Of a stretch of 64,000 nucleotides of DNA, positions 15,813-24,071 are shown piece after piece. This DNA comes from Salana multivorans (lineage in GTDB: Bacteria > Actinomycetota > Actinomycetes > Actinomycetales > Beutenbergiaceae). The notes below the pieces were generated by a model, which saw only the letters and a program-made list of their open reading frames with translations, did not search any database and had not been told where the DNA came from. A program made the position numbers and the translations under genes. Location: assembly GCF_003751805.1 (NCBI RefSeq), contig NZ_RKHQ01000001.1:1178001-1242000 (forward strand). Reading direction: 5' to 3'. Numbering within the stretch: position 1 is the stretch's first letter; every line of letters starts with the position of its first letter.

Positions 15813-16300
15813 GGCCACCGGTGGTCGCCCCCGCCGAGCTGGTCGAGCGCGTGCGGCACCAGCGGGAGCAGCACCTCGAGCGACTCCACGGCCGCTCGCG
15901 GCGATCCCGGCAGGTTGACCACGAGCGCGCCGCCGGCCACCCCGGCCCGTCCGCGACCGAGCGCCGCGGTCGGCGTCGCGCGCCGGCCCCGCTCGCGCAG
16001 CACCTCCGCGACACCCGGCAGCTCGAGGTCCAGCACCGCGGCCGTCGCCTCGGGCGTGCGATCGCGCGGACCGATGCCCGTCCCGCCGAGGGTGAGGACG
16101 AGCGCGGCCGCACCGGCGATCGCCTCGCGCAGCTCCGCCCGGATCGCGTCGACGTCGTCGGGGACGACCACGACGGCGACGTCGTCGTACCCGGCCGCCC
16201 GGACCGCCAGCTCCGCGGCGGGCCCGCTCGCGTCCGCGCGCACACCGGCGGCGGCACGGTCCGAGACCGTGATAATCACGACGCTGCGGCCGGGGGTCAC
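15809..16300 (-). CDS. mog: Molybdopterin adenylyltransferase Mog/MoaB type
   Basis: The 163-residue protein activates molybdopterin with AMP before molybdenum insertion by MoeA. It has the family pattern: VVIITVSDRAAAGVRAD at the N-terminus, the nucleotide/MPT loop LTLGGTGIGPRDRTPEA near residues 69-85, and VNLPGSPRAAVESL near the C-terminus. MogA and MoaB are hard to separate by sequence alone. The GTG start is preceded by TAGTCT at a 6-nt distance without a ribosome site, suggesting a leaderless message. It heads the mog-moaE-moaA operon. Confidence 0.9.
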   Translation of the reverse strand: MTPGRSVVIITVSDRAAAGVRADASGPAAELAVRAAGYDDVAVVVVPDDVDAIRAELREAIAGAAALVLTLGGTGIGPRDRTPEATAAVLDLELPGVAEVLRERGRRATPTAALGRGRAGVAGGALVVNLPGSPRAAVESLEVLLPLVPHALDQLGGGDHRWP

Positions 16301-16306
16301 CGTTCG

Positions 16307-16312
16307 AGACTA
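16307..16312 (-). promoter_or_regulatory. Leaderless -10 hexamer of mog
   Basis: TAGTCT lies 6 nt before the mog GTG. Its TAG is also the stop codon of the upstream vapC remnant. Confidence 0.45.
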
Positions 16313-16663
16313 ACGGACGGGCCCCGGGCCGCCCCCGGCTGGGACCGGGAAAAACCCGGGACCCCGAGCCGCTCCACGCGCGGACCACCTCGGAGCGACG
16401 ACCTCGATCCCGTACGATGCCGCCGCCTCCGCCAGGCGGTGGTCGTACGTGACGAGACCACCGAGGCTGTCCCCGAGCTCGACGGCTACCGCGAGGTGCA
16501 CGGCGTCGAGCGAGCGCAGCTCCGCGGGCTCGAGGCGAGCGGCGTCGTCGTGGGTGGCCGAAGTCACGGTGATGATGGCGAGCGAGTCGAGGACAACGCG
16601 GGCATCACGCGCCCGCTCGGGGACCACTCGCCGGACGGCTCGGACGAGCTTCCTTGATCTCAC
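16310..16663 (-). pseudogene. 5'-truncated VapC/PIN-domain toxin remnant
   Basis: From a GTG at 16663 the frame encodes 117 residues that match only the middle and end of a VapC ribonuclease. Recognisable parts are the AVRRVVPERARDARVVLDSL helices, LRSLDAVHLAVAVELG with an active-site Asp, and LVTYDHRLAEAAASYGIEVVAP. The N-terminal strand with the first catalytic Asp (the usual LDTSALV segment, about 45 residues) is missing, and I see no VapB antitoxin gene upstream. The remnant abuts the end of the LuxR gene. It is most likely a decayed toxin. It could still be expressed as a fragment, since mog apparently takes its promoter from this frame's stop codon. Confidence 0.65.
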
Positions 16664-16692
16664 GACGCGGGAGGCGCGGTCGGCGCGAGAGG

Positions 16693-19314
16693 TCAGCCGA
16701 CCAGGCCCATCCGGCGGGCCACCGCGAGCGCCTCGCCGCTCGTGCGGGCGCGCAGCTTGCGGTAGAGGTTGGCCCGGTGGAACTTCACCGTGTTGACGGA
16801 CACGAACAGCAGCGCGGCGATCTGGGCGTTGCTCAGCCCCCCGTCGATGTGCTGCAGGAGCGAGGCCTCGCGCTCGGACAGCTCGACGGCCTCGGTCACC
16901 GGCCCCGCCGCCCCCGCGAACTGCCGCGCCTGCGCCAGCCGGGCGACCTCGTGCGCCGGCAGGACGCGAGCTGCGACGGTGAGGAGCTGGTCCACCTGGC
17001 GCGGCGAGGCGCACAGCAGCCCGAGCGGTGCGAACCCCGGGCCGACCTGGTCCGACCGGAGCTTCGCCGCCGCGACGAGCGCCTGGGCCGCGACGTCCTC
17101 GCGCCCGGCCCCGACCGCGTGCGCCGCCCGGACGAGCAGCAGGTGGTCGGCCAGCCGCGGCGAGGCCGGGTCACGCCGCTCAGCGACGCGGTGGCAGGAC
17201 CGCGCGTAGGCGATCGACGCCGGACCCGCGGCGTCCCGGACACCCCCGATGGCACCCTCGACGAACGCGTCGACCACGGCGCCGACGGGCCGCTGGTCGT
17301 CGCCGTCACCGTGCCGCCGCCGCCACGCGGCGCTGCGCAGGAGCGAGGACAGCCGCAGGATCTCCGGCCGGTCGCCGGTGGCGCAGGCCGCGTACCCGTG
17401 GAGCAGCACGAGCACGGGCCACCGCTCGGGCTGGCCGACCGCGTCCATGCCCTCCGTCGTGTGCCCGAGCGCGGCCGGCACGTCGCCCTGGTCGAGCGCG
17501 ACGAGGGCCTTGGTCCACGCCCGCATCACCCAGTCGAGCTGGCGCGCCCGCGTGACGGCGACCGCGTCCATGGCGTCGCCGGCGAACGGGTCGTAGGGCA
17601 GCCCCGCGAGCACGTCGAGGGCCATCCGCGCGCGGAGCAGGTCGACGCGGCGCGAGCCGACCGGGTCCGCGGCGGCCGCCGCCTCGTCGTCGAGCGAGGC
17701 GAGCAGGCGCACGACGACGTCGCGGGCGCCGTCGAACTGGTCGAGCTGGATGAGGGCCTGCACCACGACGAGCCCCTGCGAGACCAGCGACGGGCTTGCG
17801 GGCAGGGGGACGGGGCTGGTCCGGAGCAGGTCGTACCACTGGGCGCACGCCGTCTCGGCCGTGCCGAGGTCGCCGCACTCCAGCGCGGCGAACGCGATCT
17901 GGGTCAGCTCCGCCGCGAGACCGCTCCCGCCGACACCGTCGACCCCGCCGGGCACCGCCTCGCGGGTCGCGTCGCTCGACGCGGCGCCCTCGTCTCCCGC
18001 GGCACCAGCCACCCCAGCGACGACGCGCAGCGCCGCCGAGAGCCGCGCCCGCACGCCGAGCTCGAGCACGCGGTCGTCGGCCTCGCTGGCCGCACCGCCG
18101 CGCCGGGCGAGCACCGTCGCCAGCGAGACGAGCGCCGAGTACGGGGCGAGGCGCTCGCGCGGCTGCATCAGCAGCGGTCGCCACAGCTCGAGGTCGTCGC
18201 TGACCACCATCTCCCAGAACCAGTCGCCGGCGATCGCCTCGGCCTCGGCGAACCGCCGCAGCCCGACCAGGACGGTGACCGCGAGCGCCACGTCGTGCTC
18301 GGCCAGGGCCGCCTCGAGCAGCCGCTCGCGGCGCACGACGTCGTCGCTCGGGTCGTCGATCTCCCGCACCCGGTCGTCGAAGTGCCGCCCCACCTCGAAC
18401 CGCCAGCGGTACGCGGAGGTGCCGGGCCGGCGCCCGGGCTCGACGTCGAGCACGCCGGTGGCGACGAGCCGCGTCACCGCCGCCGCGACGTCGTCGTTGC
18501 CGGTGACGCGCCGCGCGAGGCCGAGACCGAACCGCGGCGCCGGGCTCAGCAGCCGCAGCGCCTCCTGGAGCGGCGAGGTGCCCTGGTCCTCGTCGACGAG
18601 CGAGCGGGCGCCCCAGTGCTGGGCCGCGTCGACGGCGGTGACGTCCCCGGCGAGGACGCGCGCCGGGACGGTCTCCAGCAGCGCGAGCGTGACGCCCGGG
18701 TGCCCGTCGGTCGCGCGGTGGAGGGCGTCGACGGCGCGGGAGTCGATCTCGGGCAGCAGCGCGCGGGCGAGCCGGTCGGTCTCGCCCGGCCCGAACCAGA
18801 CGTCGGCGTCCGTCACCAGCTCGACGGGCAGCCCGGCGGCGTGCGCGGCCTCGACGAGCGGCGTGCCGTCGATCGTCGCGAACAGCACGCGCAGGTCCGG
18901 CCGCTCCTCCTGGACCGCCTGGACGCCGGCGACGACCGCGGCCGGCTCGGCGTGGACCAGCCCGTCGAACGCGATCGCCGTGACCCACGGGTAGGCGTCC
19001 AGCTCCGCGAGGAGCCGGACGATGAGCTCGTCGTAGTCGGCCGGCTCGCCCTGGTCGACGACGTCGGGCCCGACGGGATGGCCCTGGCGACGCGCGGCCG
19101 CCTGCGCCGACCACACCGTCCGCGAGAGGAAGTCGGCGCGCGTGTGGACCAGCGAGCGTCCCTCCACCAGGACCCGCCCCGGTGCATGCTCCGCCCACTG
19201 GCGCAGTGCCGTCAGCTTGCCGCTCTTCGGCAGTGCCTCCATCACCACCAGCGGTGATGGCGCATCAAGCCGAGCGAGCAGTGCCGTCCGTTCGATCGTG
19301 TACACGTGTCCCAC
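16693..19314 (-). CDS. Large LuxR-family transcriptional regulator (MalT-like layout)
   Basis: An 873-residue regulator. The N-terminal 250 residues look like a STAND/AAA ATPase module with a degenerate nucleotide loop (MEALPKSGKLTALRQW in place of GxxxxGKT). A long helical, TPR-like middle follows. The last 65 residues are a clear LuxR HTH: LSEREASLLQHIDGG, LSNAQIAALLFVSVNTVKFH and LYRKLRARTSGEALAVARR. The GTG start (VGHVYTIERTALL) is chosen because the family begins just before the ATPase; the frame is open for another 76 codons upstream with unlikely composition. It diverges from the first moxR operon and may control it. The damaged Walker A suggests weak or absent ATP hydrolysis. Signal unknown. 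Confidence 0.8.
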   Translation of the reverse strand: MGHVYTIERTALLARLDAPSPLVVMEALPKSGKLTALRQWAEHAPGRVLVEGRSLVHTRADFLSRTVWSAQAAARRQGHPVGPDVVDQGEPADYDELIVRLLAELDAYPWVTAIAFDGLVHAEPAAVVAGVQAVQEERPDLRVLFATIDGTPLVEAAHAAGLPVELVTDADVWFGPGETDRLARALLPEIDSRAVDALHRATDGHPGVTLALLETVPARVLAGDVTAVDAAQHWGARSLVDEDQGTSPLQEALRLLSPAPRFGLGLARRVTGNDDVAAAVTRLVATGVLDVEPGRRPGTSAYRWRFEVGRHFDDRVREIDDPSDDVVRRERLLEAALAEHDVALAVTVLVGLRRFAEAEAIAGDWFWEMVVSDDLELWRPLLMQPRERLAPYSALVSLATVLARRGGAASEADDRVLELGVRARLSAALRVVAGVAGAAGDEGAASSDATREAVPGGVDGVGGSGLAAELTQIAFAALECGDLGTAETACAQWYDLLRTSPVPLPASPSLVSQGLVVVQALIQLDQFDGARDVVVRLLASLDDEAAAAADPVGSRRVDLLRARMALDVLAGLPYDPFAGDAMDAVAVTRARQLDWVMRAWTKALVALDQGDVPAALGHTTEGMDAVGQPERWPVLVLLHGYAACATGDRPEILRLSSLLRSAAWRRRHGDGDDQRPVGAVVDAFVEGAIGGVRDAAGPASIAYARSCHRVAERRDPASPRLADHLLLVRAAHAVGAGREDVAAQALVAAAKLRSDQVGPGFAPLGLLCASPRQVDQLLTVAARVLPAHEVARLAQARQFAGAAGPVTEAVELSEREASLLQHIDGGLSNAQIAALLFVSVNTVKFHRANLYRKLRARTSGEALAVARRMGLVG

Positions 19315-19466
19315 CCCTGCAATGAGGGCCCCCGGCGCACGCCCCCCTGGCGTAGCCTTCCCGCATTGTCCTCCCACTGTGACGCACGCCATGCCCGGGC
19401 ACAAATGGGGAGTGGCAGAATGACACGGTTCACGACCGCACACGGAGGCTGAGCACCCACCAGGGG

Positions 19467-20534
19467 GTGGCTCCCCGGCCTTCCAGCGGACCGAGACCGA
19501 TCGGGGATCACTTGTCCGTCCAGCCTTCGGGTCACCTCGCACCGCCCACGAGTCCCATCTCCTACGACGACGGCGAGCGCGCCCGCGAGCTGCTGGCCCG
19601 CCTCGACGCGGTGCTCGACCAGCGCATCGTCGGCCAGCGCGGTCTGCGCACCGCGCTCGTCACGTCGCTGCTCGCCGGCGGCCACGTGCTGCTCGAGTCG
19701 GTGCCGGGACTCGCCAAGACCCTGAGCGCGCAGACGCTCGCCGCCGGCGTCGGCGGGACGTTCCACCGCATCCAGTGCACGCCGGACCTCATGCCGAACG
19801 ACATCATCGGCACGCAGATCTACAACTACGCGACCGGTGAGTTCTCGACGCAGCTCGGCCCGGTGCACGCCAACCTCGTGCTGCTGGACGAGATCAACCG
19901 CTCCTCGGCCAAGACCCAGTCGGCCATGCTCGAGGCGATGCAGGAGAAGCAGACCTCCATCGGCGGCGAGGTGTACCCGCTGCCCAAGCCGTTCATGGTG
20001 CTCGCCACGCAGAACCCGATCGAGGAGGAGGGCACCTACGTCCTCCCCGAGGCGCAGATGGACCGCTTCCTCATGAAGGAGGTGCTCACCTACCCGGCCC
20101 CCGAGGAGGAGGTGGACATCCTCGACATGATGGCGTCGGGCGCGTTCAACACGCCGATCCAGGCGCAGCCCATCACGCTGGAGGACACGATCTTCCTGCA
20201 GCGGCTCGTCGACAAGGTCTACGTCGACAACGTCATCCGCCAGTACATCGTCGCGCTCATCAACACGACGCGCGGCGGCGGCCCGCGGCCGCTGCCCGGG
20301 TTCGCCCAGCACGTGCGCGTCGGCGCCTCCCCGCGTGGCTCGATCGCCCTCATGCGCGTCGCGCAGGCGCTCGCGCTCCAGGCCGGGCGCGCCTACGTCG
20401 TGCCCGACGACATCAAGCAGCTGCGCCACCCGGTGCTGCGCCACCGCATCGTGCGCACCTACGACGCCCTGGCGAACAACGTGCCGCCGGAGGCGCTCAT
20501 CGACGCCGTGTTCGCCGCCGTCCCGAGCCCGTGA
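19467..20534 (+). CDS. MoxR-family AAA+ ATPase (first locus)
   Basis: MoxR ATPases act as chaperone-like machines, usually working with DUF58 and von Willebrand A proteins encoded beside them. The 355-residue protein has the variant Walker A SVPGLAKT, the CTPDLMPNDIIGTQIY pre-sensor segment, Walker B LVLLDEINRS, the sensor-1 ATQNP and an arginine finger region QMDRFLM. The first 30 residues from the GTG are low complexity; a TTG at 19512 with GGGGA upstream is an alternative start. It heads an operon of six genes (to 25042), each closely spaced or overlapping. It diverges from the large LuxR gene. Confidence 0.88.
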   Translation: MAPRPSSGPRPIGDHLSVQPSGHLAPPTSPISYDDGERARELLARLDAVLDQRIVGQRGLRTALVTSLLAGGHVLLESVPGLAKTLSAQTLAAGVGGTFHRIQCTPDLMPNDIIGTQIYNYATGEFSTQLGPVHANLVLLDEINRSSAKTQSAMLEAMQEKQTSIGGEVYPLPKPFMVLATQNPIEEEGTYVLPEAQMDRFLMKEVLTYPAPEEEVDILDMMASGAFNTPIQAQPITLEDTIFLQRLVDKVYVDNVIRQYIVALINTTRGGGPRPLPGFAQHVRVGASPRGSIALMRVAQALALQAGRAYVVPDDIKQLRHPVLRHRIVRTYDALANNVPPEALIDAVFAAVPSP

Positions 20535-20547
20535 GCCAGCCGGACCA

Positions 20548-21540
20548 GTGACGTCAACCGTTCCGGCCATCCCAGCGCCCGGGTCGCTCCCCGCGTCGGG
20601 CGGCTCCGGCGCGCCCGGGCTCGACACGGGCATGCCGCCGCGCACCCGAACCGGCCAGGCCCACTCGCGCCTCGCCGCCGTGCGCGCGCGGCTCGAGCTG
20701 CCGGTCGTGCGGCGCGCCTCCGGCCTGCTCGACGGCCGCCACCGCTCGATCTTCTCCGGCCACGGCCAGGACTTCGACGAGATGGCGCAGTACCTCGTCG
20801 GCGACGACATCGGGGACATCGACTGGAAGGCGTCGGCCAGCACCGGCGTCCCGATCATCCGGCGGTTCGAGCGCGAGTCGAACCTCGCGATGGTGCTCGC
20901 CGTCGACACCGGCCGCTCGATGGCGGCGCTCGCCCCCAGCGGTGAGGTCAAGGGGGCGATCGCGCAGTTCGCCTGCGACGTCATCGGCTACCTCGCCCGC
21001 GGACGGGGCGACCTGCTCGCGCTCGTCGCCGGCGACGCCGAGCGCACCGTGCAGATCCCGGCCCGGGGCGGGACCGAGCACATGGAGATGCTGCTCCAGC
21101 GCATCAACGGCATGCTCGCCCTCGACGGTCCGCCGTCCAACGTGACCCACGTGCTCGACCGCGTCCTCACCTGGTTCACCCGGCGCTCGCTCGTCGTCGT
21201 CGTGACGGACGAGGTGCGCCCGCCGCTGGAGTCCGAGCAGACGATCAAGCGGCTGCGCACCCGGCACGAGCTCATGGTGATCCAGGTCGCCGACGCGCTG
21301 CCGACCGACTTCGGCAGCCAGCCGGTCGAGGACGTCGAGTCCCCGCTCGGGCTGCCGGAGTTCTTCCGCGCGCGCCGGGACATGGCGGCCGAGGCGCGCG
21401 ACGCCGTCGCCCGCCGGCGCAGCGACGTCGCCGCGATGCTGCGCCGCTACAACGTGCCGACCGTGACGGTCGGCAGCGAGGCCGAGGTGGTCGACGGTCT
21501 CGCCGACCTGCTCGCGAGGAGCCGCCGTGCCCGTCACTGA
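20548..21540 (+). CDS. DUF58 domain protein of the first MoxR operon
   Basis: The 330-residue protein carries a DUF58 domain. The typical VGDDIGDIDWKASASTG segment lies near residues 90-106, and a VWA-like fold follows (LAMVLAVDTGRSM, then a VVVVTDEVRPPL strand). DUF58 proteins accompany MoxR ATPases and are thought to be partners or substrates of them. No membrane helix is seen, unlike the second-locus DUF58 protein. It starts with GTG 13 nt after the moxR stop and overlaps the next gene by 14 nt. A Met-free Pro/Ser-rich N-terminal 25 residues make the exact start uncertain. Confidence 0.85.
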   Translation: MTSTVPAIPAPGSLPASGGSGAPGLDTGMPPRTRTGQAHSRLAAVRARLELPVVRRASGLLDGRHRSIFSGHGQDFDEMAQYLVGDDIGDIDWKASASTGVPIIRRFERESNLAMVLAVDTGRSMAALAPSGEVKGAIAQFACDVIGYLARGRGDLLALVAGDAERTVQIPARGGTEHMEMLLQRINGMLALDGPPSNVTHVLDRVLTWFTRRSLVVVVTDEVRPPLESEQTIKRLRTRHELMVIQVADALPTDFGSQPVEDVESPLGLPEFFRARRDMAAEARDAVARRRSDVAAMLRRYNVPTVTVGSEAEVVDGLADLLARSRRARH

Positions 21541-22015
21541 CGTCTCCGGATACGGCGCGATCCTCGCGCTGCCCGCACCGGCCCAGCCGCCCGTCCAGTA
21601 CTCCTGGTGGGTCTGGGCGCTCGGCATCGCGCTGCTCGTCCTCATCGCCGCCTGGTACTTCTGGGTGTTCCGCTCCACGCGGCCCAAGGTCCCGGACGAC
21701 GACCCGTCGAGCTACGACGGCGTCCGCGCCGAGCACCTCGCGCTCGTCGACGAGGCCTACCAGCGCTTCGTGAGCGGCGAGGCCGACCTGCGCGAGCTGC
21801 ACCTCGACCTCAACCACGCGATCCGCAGCTTCGCGACGGCGCGCACGGGCATCGACACCTCGTCGCTCACGGTCGCCGAGTTCACCCGGATCGAGCACGG
21901 CTCGGCGCTCGCCACCGTCCTCGGGGAGTACTCCGAGCCCGCGTTCGCCGCCGTGTCCGACGCCCAGGCCGCCGCCGCCTGCACCGAGGCGCGGGAGGTG
22001 ATCGGCACGTGGTGA
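21527..22015 (+). CDS. Small membrane protein of the first MoxR operon
   Basis: A 162-residue protein with one membrane helix (about residues 26-48, WWVWALGIALLVLIAAWYFWVF) and a soluble C-terminal part of helices. It resembles the short membrane partners encoded between DUF58 and VWA genes in MoxR operons, equivalent in position to a DUF4381/BatC-like component. The GTG start lies inside the DUF58 gene, and its stop overlaps the first VWA gene by GTGA. No catalytic motif is visible. Its role is inferred only from the operon. Confidence 0.7.
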   Translation: MPVTDVSGYGAILALPAPAQPPVQYSWWVWALGIALLVLIAAWYFWVFRSTRPKVPDDDPSSYDGVRAEHLALVDEAYQRFVSGEADLRELHLDLNHAIRSFATARTGIDTSSLTVAEFTRIEHGSALATVLGEYSEPAFAAVSDAQAAAACTEAREVIGTW

Positions 22016-23052
22016 CCGAGTCGCTGCTCCTTCGCCCGTGGACGATCGTCATCGCGGTCGTGCTGCTCGCCGTCGCCGTCGTCCTCGGCTACGCGACGCG
22101 CCGCGGACCGCGGACGCCGTCGGACGTGCGCTGGGTCGCGAACTCCTCCTACCTCACGGAGCTGCCGTCGTTCCGGGCGCGGATGGTCCAGTACCGGGCC
22201 GGGCTGGCGGCGCTCGTGCTCGTCGCGCTCACGGGCGGCGTGGCCGCCGGCGTGCTGCTGGCGCGGCCGGTCGACCGCTCGACGGAGAACTCCGAGCTGG
22301 CCACGCGGGACATCGTGCTGTGCCTCGACGTCTCGGGCTCGATGATCGGGTACGACGTGGAGATCGTCGACCGGTTCCTCCAGCTCGTCGACTCCTTCGA
22401 CGGCGAGCGGATCGCCCTCGCGATCTGGAACCAGACGACGCGCACGGTCTTCCCGCTCACCGACGACTACACGCTCGTCAAGGAGGAGCTGACGGCGGCG
22501 CGCGACGCGCTCGACTTCGACGTCGACTCGCTCGACAACGGCTCCTACGACCCGGGCAAGCTCGACCGGCTGCTCAAGTTCATCACCGGCACCGAGGGCG
22601 GCAGCGACACGTCGACGTCGCTCATCGGCGACGGGCTCGTCTCGTGCGGCCTGCTGTTCGACGAGGCCGACACCGAGCGCTCGCGCTCGATCATCCTGGC
22701 GGGGGACAACGAGCTCATCGGCACGCCGATCTTCACGCTGACGGAGGCGGCCGACTTCGTCACCGAGCGCCAGATCGGCCTCGTCGGCATCTACTCCGGC
22801 GCCTCGACCGCGACGAGCAGCCAGGAGAAGAAGGAGTTCCGCGAGGTCGTGACGACGCACGACGGGCTCTACTTCGAGGCCAACGACCCGGCCGCCGTCG
22901 ACGCGATCATCGACCGCATCCAGTCGCAGCAGGCCGTCGACCTCGACGCGACGCCCGAGGTCGTCATCACGGACCGGCCCGCGGCGGCACTGGCGGTGCT
23001 CGCGTGCGCGTTCGCCGTCCTCCTGCTCGTGGCGTGGAGGTTGAAGGAATGA
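22012..23052 (+). CDS. Membrane VWA-domain protein 1 (BatA/BatB-like)
   Basis: The 346-residue protein has membrane helices at about residues 9-29 and 65-87, an extracytoplasmic von Willebrand A domain and a final helix near 322-341. The metal-ion-dependent adhesion site is intact, beginning with DVSGSM (D-x-S-x-S). Such proteins are partners of MoxR ATPases in the Bat (aerotolerance-like) arrangement. It overlaps both neighbours (GTGA and ATGA), so it is co-translated with the small membrane protein and the second VWA protein. Ligand or substrate unknown. Confidence 0.85.
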   Translation: MTESLLLRPWTIVIAVVLLAVAVVLGYATRRGPRTPSDVRWVANSSYLTELPSFRARMVQYRAGLAALVLVALTGGVAAGVLLARPVDRSTENSELATRDIVLCLDVSGSMIGYDVEIVDRFLQLVDSFDGERIALAIWNQTTRTVFPLTDDYTLVKEELTAARDALDFDVDSLDNGSYDPGKLDRLLKFITGTEGGSDTSTSLIGDGLVSCGLLFDEADTERSRSIILAGDNELIGTPIFTLTEAADFVTERQIGLVGIYSGASTATSSQEKKEFREVVTTHDGLYFEANDPAAVDAIIDRIQSQQAVDLDATPEVVITDRPAAALAVLACAFAVLLLVAWRLKE

Positions 23053-24071
23053 GCCTGCACCCGATCTGGCCGCTGTGGGCCGTCCTCCTCGTGGCCCTGC
23101 CGCTCGTGCTGGTCTGCCTCGTCATGCTCCTGCGGCGCAAGGACCGGCAGATCGCCTGGCTGCGCCGTCTCGGCATCGCGCTGGCCGTCGGCGTCATCGC
23201 CATCGGGCCCTCGACGATGCACACGACCGCCTCGACCGTGCAGTCCAACGCGGAGATCTTCTTCGTCGTCGACCGGACCGGGTCGATGGCGGCGGAGGAC
23301 TACGACGGAACGTCGCCGCGCCTGGACGGCGTCCGGCACGACCTCGACGCGATCGTCGACGCGTTCCCCGGCGCGCGGTACTCGATCATCGCCTGGGACT
23401 CCCAGGCGACCCGGCAGCTCCCGCTGACGACCGACGCGCGGGCCGTGAAGTCCTGGGCGGACACCGTGCGCCAGGAGCTCACGTCGTTCTCCACGGGCTC
23501 CCAGGTCGACCGCCCGCTCGGCGCGCTCTCGGAGGCGCTGGCCGGCGCGGCCGAGCGCAACCCGTCGAACGTGCGCCTGGTCTACTTCCTGTCCGACGGC
23601 GAGAACACCGACGGCGAGCAGTCCTCGTCCTCGGCCCAGCTCGAGTCGTTCGCCCCGCTGGCCCCGCTCGTCGACGGCGGCGCCGTGCTCGGGTACGGGA
23701 CGACCGAGGGCGGCCGGATGAAGGTGTGGGACGGGTTCACGCCCACCGCCGATGCGCCCTACATCACCGATCCGACCAACGGCGGGGCCGAGGCCGTGTC
23801 GCGGATCGACGAGGAGACGCTGCGCACGATCGCCGAGCAGCTCGGCGTCGAGTACGTGCACCGGATCACCCCGGACACGGTCGAGGGCTTCACCTCGGGC
23901 ATCGACGTCCAGGAGATCTCGGCGGACGGACGCCGCGAGCACGTCATCTACCAGCCGGTCGTGTGGCCGTTCGCGACCCTCGCGCTCGTGCTGCTCGTGT
24001 GGGAGTCGTTCGCGATCGCGCGGACGTTCCCCGTCTCGCGCAACCGGCTCGGCGCCGTGGAGGTCCGATGA
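23049..24071 (+). CDS. Membrane VWA-domain protein 2 (BatA/BatB-like)
   Basis: A 340-residue protein with two N-terminal membrane helices (about 7-28 and 40-57), a von Willebrand A domain and a C-terminal helix near 306-325. Its adhesion site reads DRTGSM (D-x-T-x-S), a slight variant of the usual first motif, followed by YFLSDGENTDGEQSSSSAQ for the later motif. It overlaps both neighbours by ATGA. Paired VWA proteins next to MoxR and a TPR protein are the Bat-operon pattern; a role in envelope protein assembly or stress is plausible but unproven. Confidence 0.85.
   Translation: MSLHPIWPLWAVLLVALPLVLVCLVMLLRRKDRQIAWLRRLGIALAVGVIAIGPSTMHTTASTVQSNAEIFFVVDRTGSMAAEDYDGTSPRLDGVRHDLDAIVDAFPGARYSIIAWDSQATRQLPLTTDARAVKSWADTVRQELTSFSTGSQVDRPLGALSEALAGAAERNPSNVRLVYFLSDGENTDGEQSSSSAQLESFAPLAPLVDGGAVLGYGTTEGGRMKVWDGFTPTADAPYITDPTNGGAEAVSRIDEETLRTIAEQLGVEYVHRITPDTVEGFTSGIDVQEISADGRREHVIYQPVVWPFATLALVLLVWESFAIARTFPVSRNRLGAVEVR

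Noticed and set aside
16654-19257. Open frame of about 870 codons on the plus strand opposite the LuxR gene
   Set aside because: Antisense frame with unlikely composition; the minus strand carries an evident LuxR protein.
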